64,000 bases of DNA from Branchipolynoe longqiensis. Its lineage: Eukaryota > Annelida > Polychaeta > Phyllodocida > Polynoidae. Under the pieces are notes generated by a model, which saw only the letters and a program-made list of their open reading frames with translations, did no database searches and was not told the DNA's origin. This document shows, piece after piece, positions 33,001-41,972 of this stretch (the stretch's first letter is position 1; the number at the start of each line of letters is the position of its first letter). The position numbers were made by a program, and so were the translations under genes. Location: positions 35,209,484-35,273,483 of the forward strand of contig CM059197.1 of NCBI GenBank assembly GCA_030323885.1. The letters are read 5' to 3'.

Positions 33001-34020
33001 TGTATTATAATACAGGGATAGTGGCATTTTGGTCACTAAACTGAAAGGTTCGTCATATACGTGAGTAAATATTATTGTGGGTTGTGTACTAGTGTCTGCA
33101 CATTGAGCTTGTATACATCATGTGTGTATTAATTAACGTTGACAATCCATCGAAATAGGTCGTTGGTAAACAAAATAAAAAGTAAACAAAGGTGAGGCTC
33201 TTTTTAGGGGGGAGGACCAGCCAGAGAAGTGATCTCAACCATTTATATAGGTCTCTTGTTCAATAAACATAGATCTACCAGGCCGTAGGTAGTGAGGATG
33301 AGGTAGGAAGGAAGTTGCCCCACCCACCCACACAAAAACCAGTATATAACCTCCATGAAATGGTTAGAAATTTCAGAGCATCTAGATTTCAGAATTTCCC
33401 ACAGGGCATACATATACCCCCAGCCCCCCTTAGTGTGTCGCGCCCTCGGCGCTCGTTTATTCCAAGATTGTATCTGCTCCTCCCCGCCAAACAAATCTGT
33501 ACACCCAAACAAAAATTCCTAGATGAGCCCGTCTCAAAAGGTGATAACTCTTCTTTTTTTTGTCCATCGTAACGATTGACACAAAACAGCACAGAAACGG
33601 TTACACTGAAAACGAAAGGACATTTGCTTTAAATCAATATGTAATCTATTGGGATTATGAAACACCATGTACAAAACAAATCAGTTTATCCTGAGCAAAC
33701 GCATAAGTATATATATATATGCATGTTCATTGTTACAATGGACAAAGTTTTGTCCCATTTTGCTTAGCACCTTTTGAGACAGTCTCAGATATGGCTCTGA
33801 CTACACGTTACATGTATACTTACAATTCCCGTGTTGTCACGTGACTGCTGGTAGCGGTGCCACCGACAGCCATACAACCCTGTCATGAGCGTCTTGCCAT
33901 AGTAGTGCTTGTACTGCTGCAGCCGCTTGTGAGACACCATTTCGATTCCGTCTCTCACTTTCACCACCGAATATTTCATTTACAAACACACCGGCTTCCT
34001 TCAACCCATTATAGCCATTA
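30082..34020 (-). CDS. GDPD5: GDPD5-like (GDE2) gene, first two coding exons
   Basis: Exon a spans 34020-33824. It has an acceptor (TTTCAG) just upstream, 80 bases of 5'UTR, an ATG at 33940 and a GTAAGT donor. It encodes 39 residues. Exon b spans 30185-30082, with acceptor CTGCAG and donor GTGAGT, and encodes 34 residues plus two bases. The phases fit (0, then 2). The first segment carries MTGLYGCRWHRYQQSRDN, matching the N-terminal cytosolic motif of vertebrate GDPD5/GDE2. The second gives one hydrophobic helix (WFCALVLLCLFTLMWLFYWI) followed by AFNDVEYLN, matching the first membrane segment and the F-x-ND-Y-E-F motif. The family are multi-pass membrane proteins with an extracellular glycerophosphodiesterase domain that cleaves GPI anchors. 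An in-frame upstream ATG (33979) would add 13 residues. I prefer 33940 because it matches the family start. Later exons were not found, so the gene is partial. GDPD2 and GDPD4 are close paralogues. Confidence 0.8.
30232..30344 (-). mobile_element. SINE-A fragment cut by MITE-D
   Basis: Tail-proximal and body sequence up to the MITE-D border. The expected head is largely missing on the other side. It lies in the GDPD5-like intron. Confidence 0.5.
30345..30631. mobile_element. MITE-D copy
   Basis: Ends GGGCGCGTTCAGGGTCCG and CGGACCCTGAACGTGGCCC, with the same core as at 21889. Flanks CCTGG and CTGG could be part of a target duplication. Confidence 0.75.
30672..30930. repeat. hAT-like MITE fragment
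   Basis: Left end GGAATGAAAGTGGTCTCTGG and interior GAAAATGCCCGAAGTCAG match the element at 24571. The right end is absent. Confidence 0.5.
30945..31215 (-). mobile_element. SINE-B, near full-length
   Basis: Body from CAGGCAATGCACTAACACAT, tRNA-like part with intact B box (GGACTCGAACC) at about 31078, and leader to 31215. Confidence 0.7.
31745..32066 (-). mobile_element. SINE-A, near full-length
   Basis: Tail TTTGTTGGGG, body, and head ending CCGCCGAGTCTGG at 32066. It lies in the GDPD5-like intron. 31216-31744 holds nothing else recognised. Confidence 0.75.
32394..32470 (+). repeat. Orphan LINE-like 3' end
   Basis: GTGGCTGGAAGACCAGTGCT hairpin block, then ACAAAAGACTTATTAAGCAG and an A/C-rich end, as at 23153. 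Nothing is recognised from 32471 to 33334. Confidence 0.55.
33335..33515. repeat. Repeat shared with 26185-26345
   Basis: See the shared blocks named for the other copy. This copy is slightly longer and has CGCGCCCTCGGCGCTCG. Confidence 0.45.
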
Positions 34021-34145
34021 CTGAAATGCAAAACAATGCATACGATGTGGTAAGAATAACCAAATGTTAATGTTATCAGTCTGTAGAGAGTCAGATAACG
34101 CCATGTCAATATTATCTAGACTATCTGCATGGCAATCTAATCTTT

Positions 34146-34500
34146 AAAGTTGCAAAACTAGATCATTTCAAGTTTCTGCAATAATTTGTTTAATAAACAT
34201 AGCAAGTAAATCGGTATATACTTTACTTTTCGTTTGTAGTAACTTTGATTGGAAATGGCTAACTTTGGAGAGATTTTAAATGAAAACATGTAAAATAACA
34301 AAAAGCTGGACATCGTAGGACGATTATATGAATTGCATCAGTGATGGGTTCTATTAAATTGACTTAATATTCATTCCATGGAGCAATGAAATGCTTCATA
34401 ATAAGTGCACGAGCATAGATATCTGAGTTGGATATGTAGGATCAAGAGTAGGCAAATACTTTAGTTTCAAAATGTCATGGATTTATCGGATTAGAGAACA
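34146..34500. repeat. PAL1 diverged copy
   Basis: Left arm AAGTTGCAAAACTAGATCAT is eroded. Centre and right half (GGATATGTAGGATCAAG, then ATGGATTTATCGGATT) are recognisable. Confidence 0.5.
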
Positions 34501-34659
34501 TTAAATTATCCAATTAGAATGTATGGATAGCGTAGTACTAACTGTACTATCCATGTAGCCTAACCTGGAGATGGTGGGAGTACCTAGATCGAGTTTAAAC
34601 AGGGACAAGATCTAGTTTTACTAAATCAGTTAAACTTAAAGTCTCTAGTTATACCTTGT

Positions 34660-34755
34660 GGCGACGGGAACTGTACTCCGAAAAATGCTCTCCAAGCACA
34701 ACCTTGTTTAGTTTTTATGTTTATAGAACCAAATATGTGTGGGGAGAGTAGTGGA
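34660..34755 (+). repeat. Inverted-repeat arm, partner at 39721-39835
   Basis: ATGCTCTCCAAGCACAACCT and the following TTGTTTAGTTTTTATGTTTA recur on the opposite strand at 39750-39805 with few differences. Together with 35391-35460/38775-38840 this makes two nested inverted pairs. Confidence 0.65.
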
Positions 34756-34825
34756 CCCACTTCACCAGAAGTGGGTCAGTGCTGAGGTGAGGTGAGGGGG
34801 GGGGGGGGGGGTTCTGAGGCTGGGA

Positions 34826-35338
34826 GTAGATGGCAGCTGTTGTTTTAAAAATGGCTGGGTGAGTGGAGAGAAGGGAGAGTTGACCAGTATTTTCAATTTT
34901 CTTTAGAGTAGTTCAATCAGGAAATATATTTGCGTCATGTAAAATATATGTTAGTACATTACATTGCATAATTCAATGAGAAACGCATATAGATGAAAGA
35001 CGTTTTTTTTTGTTGAATGTAAAAAGGTTTCGGACTGTATGGGGTTTGAACCCACACCACCAAACAACTTCAGATTACAAGTTCAACACTCTAACCACTA
35101 GGCCACAGAGACCACACATCATTAGTAGTCTCGGTTCAGGCTATTTGTGAATAGGACGTCACATATATATACAAGGTATGTATGTAGGTATTATGCAATG
35201 TAATTGTACTAACATATATTTTACATTAAAGCAAATATATTTCCTGTTTGAACTACTCTAAAGAAAATTGAAAATACCTCAGTTTTACCCTCCCTTCTCT
35301 CCACTGACCCAGCCATTTTCACAACAGCTGTCACATGA
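34826..35338. mobile_element. Foldback element enclosing a tRNA-like sequence
   Basis: Arms 34840-34980 and 35198-35330 are inverted copies over about 130 bp (AGAAGGGAGAGT, TTTTCAATTTTCTTTAGAGT, AAAATATATGTTAGTACA). The loop region holds a tRNA-like sequence at 35030-35115. Confidence 0.75.
35030..35115 (-). other. tRNA-like sequence in a foldback loop
   Basis: On the minus strand: GGTCTCTGTGGCCTAGTGGT, an A-box-like TGGCCTAGTGGTTAGAG, a possible TGT anticodon loop, a long variable region and a B box (GGTTCAAACCC). Acceptor and anticodon stems pair poorly, so I favour a pseudo-tRNA or SINE head. Confidence 0.45.
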
Positions 35339-35667
35339 CCAATCTAGGTCACTCTACACCACCAAGTGGAAAAGTTCAGTACTAAGCATGCACCACCCTG
35401 TGGCACAAATCTGAACTATTCTGAGTTTGTTTGTTTTCCGGACGAGGTATAGCTCACCACTTTAAAGTTGATAATATTGAACTTAGGTCTAATTTGAAAC
35501 AACTATTTTCTATAAATATACCTGCCATGCAGCACTTTCTACTATTAGTATTCTCACAGGCTATGTTATCCAACGTGTAAAACAATCAGATCTAATCCAG
35601 TATATATATATATATCTATCTATATCTCTGTATATGTGTGAAAATGATTAGGATCTAATCCAGTATA

Positions 35668-35671
<4 letters not shown>

Positions 35672-35753
<82 letters not shown>

Positions 35754-35773
35754 CGCGTACGTGTGTGTGTGTG
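35672..35773. repeat. GT microsatellite
   Basis: About 100 bp of (GT)n with a short GCGCGTAC interruption near its end. GATCTAATCCAGTATAT is repeated upstream at 35587 and 35650. Confidence 0.9.
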
Positions 35774-36519
35774 AAAATTATTAAAATACTGGACTGCAGG
35801 CACTTAACAATCCCAAACCTGCCCAGTCATATTACCTACGTACTGCCATTGGGTGCAAGTTCTCTGGCAGTGCTGAGGCTATCCGTTGCTGAGCAGTAAA
35901 TGTACAGCTTAGAAGATTATCCTTCGTTGGAGTAAGAAGTTCAATCTGTTCATTCTGGTGATATGCTCAGTGAGTAATATTAATACTCCCCAACGTCTCT
36001 GCGTAGGCCTACCAATGACAACTAATGAAAGATCTCGTATATATCACTTATCAGAAGTCCAGTCGTTATTGTTATTCACATGGAAAACGATGTGATCCCC
36101 TGACTCCCGGTAGATGAGTAACTGGGCGATGTCGCCGGTGTTTCATGATAATGATAGTTCAGGAAAGTCAGAAAGATCCAATGCAATTGTGATGGCGCCT
36201 GTCACTTCGTGGAAGTATCGCAATGCCAATGGTGTGACAATTTTCCTTCTAGCATTGCTAGTATATGTTTCATCATTGAACCAGAGCATATTACTTACTA
36301 CTAGTAGGTTATATGCCTAGTCTAGACTAGTGGGTAACTAGACTTAAAGTTAAAGATAATTACTAAATTGGTTACAGAATGGTACTTAAGTACTGATTTA
36401 GTAAGTAGGCCTGCTATATATAATTTTGATTTCTACTGTGTAATTTCACAACATGGAACCAATCGTAGCACCAGCAGGAGACTGGGAGTTGTCTAACTGT
36501 AAGTATTACTTACTTATAT

Positions 36520-36863
36520 GAAAGACCCTATAATACTAAGATGGCTCACTCAGCCTGTACTGTGTAATCAAAATGATCAAACCCACCACTTGGTACGCTG
36601 GCTGTTCTCTTGGTTAAACAGTTGCTATGTTATATGTATAAATGTATATATGAATGTGAAAGATGTGTGATGATGGCGATGATGATGATGTGTATTTGTT
36701 CATAGCAATTTCATATTGATGTGTATTCATACTTACCTATGTCATGTATAATATAATTGTATGTGTTTACATGTGAAACACCAACCAGCAAGGTGGCACT
36801 GCAAAATTTACATTACCATGGGAGAGATAGGGATTGAGCCGTCTTAGTATTATAGGGTCTTTG
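36520..36863. mobile_element. MITE with CTTATAT target duplication
   Basis: Ends GAAAGACCCTATAATACTAAG and CTTAGTATTATAGGGTCTTTG are inverted. CTTATAT flanks both sides (36513-36519 and 36864-36870). No coding capacity. Confidence 0.7.
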
Positions 36864-36896
36864 CTTATATTATAGAGCGATGCATTAAGTTAATAA

Positions 36897-37232
36897 AGGC
36901 CCTGTCACATTACGGCGTATGGCGGGAGCGTATTGAAAACCTACGTATGCCGTGCTTGTGCCAGCCTATGATGACCTTCGGTGAACTTTCGGGTGGGTTT
37001 GAGCGTATGGGGGACCTATGAGGAGCGTACAAGGAGCGTATGAGGAGCGTGCTGTGACATTTTTTGACAGTATAGGCCATACGCCCTCATAGGTCGAGTT
37101 TTTTTGAGCATGCACACAAAAATTTGGACGGACGGATTTATGAAAGCGTATGGCGGCGTATGCCGACGTATATGACGTAAAGCGGCTATGCCGCCATACG
37201 CTCCTGCCATACGCCATAATGTGACAGGGCCT
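36897..37232. mobile_element. WA-MITE-5, full of GCGTATG/CATACGC words
   Basis: 336 bp with ends AGGCCCTGTCACATTACGGC and its complement, flanked by TAA at 36894-36896 and 37233-37235. The interior is built largely from GCGTATGG, GAGCGTA and TATGCCG. Confidence 0.8.
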
Positions 37233-37940
37233 TAAGTAGTAAGTTGACTAGCTTAGTCACTTCTGACAGTCCTTTGGCTATGACCTATCTGGATTTATGT
37301 AAATTGATCTCGTCTAAAAAATATAGCTCAAATCAGATATCATCATCATGATTATGATATTATGATATTATGCTTAAGAAGGGTTTTCTATTCCAATTAA
37401 ATCCACATAACATTGGCACATGTCAGATATGTCCCAGTTCATACCCTTTGGCCGTGCCGTCGTGGTATTGTTTTTGTGTATTGCTGGCGAGTCAAATGGG
37501 TTGGTAGATCGCTCAACATTCCGCTTACTTAAATCGTCGTTGTATTTTACGCATACCCATCTTAATAGGAATCCAGGATGGGGTTACTATGGCATATGGC
37601 TATGCGTATCAAGAAGCCGATAAATTTACTAACACGGTACCAAAAAAAAGGAGTATAGACCAAGTGCATTTGTACTACCACTCCGCTATACCCAGGTTCC
37701 CTTTAAAAACAATAACAATGCTACACCAGCCAGCATTGTAAGATAGGCTACAATGTATACATAACTTGACAGCTCCCGTCAAAAGCAGGGCCACCTCAAC
37801 CCTCACTCAGTCTCAGTGAACAAATTTCACTGTGTTTCAAAAGAGCGCATTATCGCATAAAACAAGACCACCTCATTGAAACACGGAACAGTAATGTACA
37901 GCAAATACGGAACAGTTCGGCAATTGGACGTATCACTTAC

Positions 37941-38115
37941 CCGATCTGTTATAAGTTAGAAGGTCCCGTAAAATCCAATCATAAGTGTGTCCCGCGACCA
38001 ACAGAACGGCGACTGTCGGACCACTGCAAGCATTCAGAACCGGAAGTAACAAATCTGCTTGAACTTTAGCCTGACCCAGATTTCGCATGAAATAGATCAA
38101 GCTAGAAAATGTGGT
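37941..38115 (-). other. Candidate 5'UTR exon of the GDPD5-like gene
   Basis: On the minus strand a 175-base segment lies between an acceptor-like TTTAATTCAG and a strong donor, G|GTAAGT. It is upstream of exon a in the same orientation. It contains an upstream ATG whose frame would stop soon after splicing into 34020. The amino-acid composition does not look like a conserved protein, so an untranslated exon is the simplest reading. Confidence 0.3.
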
Positions 38116-38379
38116 CTGAATTAAAGCACGTAAGTGCCAATAATATAATATGCAATTATTTATACTATTCATTCGTGCTATATTTTGTGTAACTGTATTT
38201 GATGTAGCGTTCATTTAAGCAGTTGTGGCGTGGCGATATCACGAGAGATGGCGCCACTCAAATAATTGAGTTTCTGGTTGGGTGGTGTACAACAGCCAAA
38301 ATCCTGGTGTCGAGATACTGAACTAATCAAGTTGGTAGCACTTACACGACGTGAATAGGCGATTTCCACCACCAATCTT

Positions 38380-38550
38380 CCCTATGACAAGGGAGGTATG
38401 GGGCTTTGGGTGTTAGCCTAAGGTCATGTGAGTTCACAGCAAGGTGCTGGCTAAACCCAGCCCTGCAATAGCGAACAACAAGGTGGTTACATGAGGCGGG
38501 ATGAACAACTACCTTTATCCCATCACAACTTTTCCCGATAGACGAGGAGG
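38380..38550. repeat. Intact copy of the repeat split by Gypsy-2
   Basis: GTTAGCCTAAGGTCATGTGA, then GCAAGGTGCTGGCTAAACCC, then AAGGTGGTTACATGAGGC. The left half recurs at 58363-58424 and the right half at 63812-63870. Confidence 0.55.
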
Positions 38551-38555
38551 ATGAA

Positions 38556-38607
38556 GGAAGGGGGGGGGGGGCGAGAGGGTGGGGGGGGGGGGGGGGGGGG
38601 GGGGGGT
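38556..38607. repeat. Long G tracts
   Basis: Two G runs (about 11 and 27 bases) separated by CGAGAGGGT. They are prone to length errors and G-quadruplex formation. Confidence 0.85.
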
Positions 38608-38774
38608 GTAGGCTATGGTGTCAGCCCGTAGCTACCTTGAAGAAACTATTCACACTATTCACGCGTGACCTAACTCGGCATTAGAACGAGTCTGAGTAAG
38701 CGTCGGTATTGGAAATGGCCATAAGACACTACTGTGAGCTGATGTGTATGAACTACTACATAAATTAAAGTCAC

Positions 38775-39835
38775 CAGCTATCCGCCGCATGGAAAACAAA
38801 CGAACTCGGAATAGTTCAGATTTGTGCCACAGGGTGGCCTAATGCGCCAGCGGCGCAGGCGATTTGTATATTGGGGCGTAATCGATTATTCAACTCAGGT
38901 CACTCGAGCCACTTTTTGGCGCATGCGCATATCCAATTTTGCTGTACTTGTATCGGTTATTAAAAAAAGATATTACGTTTTAGATTAAGTCACCATTTTG
39001 CGGATTTTCGCACGTTGCGGCGAGCACTGCTATTTGTTTTGTTTACTGCTACGTTGTTAGCTGCTACGTTAATATCGCTTGGAATTTAAGGTTAATTTAA
39101 TGAAATTTCATTATTTGAGTATGTAATTCTGTTAAATATGATCGCATTCAATAGATTTCGGCCTGATCGGACCCTATCACTGCCGGGCACCAGCTGAGCT
39201 TGTAGCCGGCGAGGCCACGGGTGTTTTGCATATGTCTTAAAATCCGCGCATGCGCAGAAGCCACGACAGGCCGCTGAGCATGACCGGGCGCTGAAAACGC
39301 CACACCGGGTCGTGTTAATCGATTACGGCCTTAGATATTGGGAAATAGTGGTGCTCGCCGACAACAGGCTCAGGGGGATCTGCTGAGCCTGTTACTGGCG
39401 AGTGGCATTAATATGACGTCGATTTTTGGTTTAATTTAACCAAATTTCAGCGGCAGTGTTAATATCGCTTCAAGTTTGTGGTTAATTTGACCAAATTTGA
39501 CTTTTTGAGCATGTAATTCTGTTAAATATGACAGCTTTGAATAGATTTGGGCCTAATATATTGCCGCCGATACTGGGAACCAGCAACTCTTGCTACTGTG
39601 TGAGCCTGTTGCCGGCACAATTTCAGCCAATCACAGCGCAGCTTTTCCATTGCAAATGGCCGCCGCCTATGGGGGCAGCCATTTTGGAGACAACCAACTG
39701 CCTTTGCAGTTCAGACTAGCATAGCCCTGGTCCCCTAGTCTCCCCACACATACTTGGTTCATTTAAACATAAAAACTAAACAAGGTTGTGCTTGGAGAGC
39801 ATTTGTCGGAGTACGGGCAGTGTTCCAGCGAGCTA
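38775..39835 (-). repeat. Inverted partner region of 34660-35460
   Basis: 38775-38840 is the inverse of 35391-35460 (CACCCTGTGGCACAAATCTG) and 39721-39835 is the inverse of 34660-34755. Between them lie FB-type words (38880-39330) and a direct repeat pair (39060-39190 and 39450-39585, sharing ATGTAATTCTGTTAAATATG). Confidence 0.55.
39607..39728. mobile_element. MITE-D right half
   Basis: Core TTTCAGCCAATCACAGCGCA through CAGTTCAGACTAGC. The left terminal repeat is missing. Confidence 0.6.
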
Positions 39836-39868
39836 TAGCTGGTCCCTTTAAAGGAGTAACATTTGAAG

Positions 39869-41235
39869 ATATTAACTTTTGAAACTATCATAATCATTTT
39901 TGCTTGCCTTTTTTTCTATTTATTGGTCAATTTTCATGAAGATTGAGTGATGATCAGATGCATTTCAGTAGGCAATGTCACTCACCTTGGCTGCCAATCT
40001 TTTCTTAAATTCAAAATTGCATAGCCTTCTTAATATAGATATATTCAAAAAATATAATATGAATAAGCAATGCTTAGGACCGACCCACTGATATAACTAC
40101 AGCAAAGTATTTTATGATTTGTTTTTACTCAACTCGCGGTGTTCGATTTGAAATTCTATCACCTCGGGTGATCCGAATACGGCCGTTCTTTCCGCGGAAT
40201 AAACTATGAATATTGCATTTGTGCATCCATGTTTATGCCAAATTGTTCTTTATTTCTTTTAATTTTGAATAAAATCAAAGTTTTGAACTGCGCATATCGG
40301 CAAATTCTATGGCAGCGGGCATTTGTTTTGATATATTATTAACCAATCGCTGACCCCGAATACCTAAATTGGGCCTATGGACTTAATGCCTTGACAGCCA
40401 CGCTGCAGAGTAGCACGGAGGAACATGTACACTGGTCCCAGTGACGTCATCTCACCATATATGGAAGGTCTGTCATGAGGGACCAGTGTAATTGTTCTAC
40501 AACTTGGCTTGTGCTACTCTGCGGCGGGACATCATTAAGGCGTTAGGGCAATCGCTGTCATCCACCCTGATTGCTGCGTACCCGAATACGGCCGTCGTTT
40601 CCGCAAAGTAAACTATTAATATTTCATTTGTGCACCCATGTTTATGTCAAATTGTTATTTATTTCTTTTAATTTTGAATGAAATCGTTAAGGCGTTAAGC
40701 CAATCACTGTCGTCCACCCTGTTTGGTGCGTAGCTAAGCTCGACAAGCGGATTCCGTTTGCTGGATTTTGATTATGGGTTATTCAACACGAGTTTACAAA
40801 TGGCGGCGCCCATAGAGGCCTATTTCCGTTTCCGGTTGTTGGATTTTGGCGAAATCATCTGTGGGTATTGTTTATATTTATTCAATTCAATTCAAATATC
40901 TATCTACATGCGTGTTAGTCTTAAGCCTCCCCGTGGAGGGTCTGTATTATAACCCTTTTAAAGTTTTATTAATTTGTAATTACTAAGACTAGTTGTTTAA
41001 CTGTGTTACACAGATAACTATGCTGACAGTGCTGCATGATACATGATACCACCATAATTATATAGACTTGAAGTCGACAGTCACATTGTATTTAATGAAT
41101 GGGAAAATCACCATGCAAGGGTCACCCAATCTTCATGAAAATTGGCCAATAGATAGAAAACAGGTATGCAAAGATAAATATGGTAGTTTCAAAATTGAAT
41201 ACGCTCAAATTTGAGTGATTTTGACAGGTATTGGT
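39869..41235. repeat. Inverted repeat pair enclosing a nested foldback
   Basis: Arms 39869-39975 and 41110-41230 share, inverted, TTTTCATGAAGATTG and TATTGGTCAATTTTCAT. Between them lie a foldback at 40388-40545 (GCTGCAGAGTAGCAC against GTGCTACTCTGCGG) and a direct repeat pair at 40175-40278 and 40582-40686. Confidence 0.5.
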
Positions 41236-41631
41236 CGACAAAAAGTATTTGCATGACTTTTCATACAGGGGCGCCTCGCAGACGTGTACCTAGCCTCGGT
41301 AGGGTTTCAACATGGCCGCGGCGTGAATAGTGTGAATAAGGTGTTAGGAGAGAAAGGACGAAATCTCCACTTTTCCCCACCAGTATGAATCACACGCTTG
41401 TTTGGTGAGTGGGGAGGAGAAAGGATACGAAACCATGCACACCATCCATGCCAGGTAGGCTACGCCGCCCCATGCATCCCCTCTGGTAGCTATAGCAATA
41501 ACTCATGTTATGGGTATAACTCAGACTGGGTTATGGATATAGACCGGTGAATTTGCAAATTAATATGCTAAATATAGATATATGGTTCCAATGTTTGTTT
41601 TTCATAGCCCGCTATGCTTGAGTGACGATTA

Positions 41632-41830
41632 ATGCCAGGTACACACATACCGTATACGATTCGCGCACTAAAACTGACTGGCCGACGCGACTCATCACGA
41701 CCCGTTTCCCGACTAAAACTTACGACTGGGGGTGTACACATCTACCGACTGGAGCGCGACTGGGCGCGCACATATACCGTCCCGATTCGCGACTGCCACC
41801 TACGCACCTGGTGTTTTTAGCGCGAACTAC
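41632..41830. repeat. Left terminal and subterminal repeats of the Harbinger element
   Basis: The terminal motif is followed by clustered CGCGACT, ACGACTGG and ACTAAAAC words. Similar words fill 45655-45889 in inverted order. Confidence 0.7.
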
Positions 41831-41972
41831 ATGAGCATCAGCGCCTCCTAGCAGCTGGTGTGGTCCAAGGCAAGATGGCGCCATGTGTGTTTCACTGCAC
41901 ACAACTGGCGGATGTGGGGCGAACTATCGTATCGTGAGCAGTCGCTGAGGGATTAAAAATTCAAATTCAAAA

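Noticed and set aside
37933..38214. 93-residue minus-strand protein
   Set aside because: It crosses a good splice donor and a likely acceptor, and no conserved domain is visible. Better read as a possible untranslated exon.
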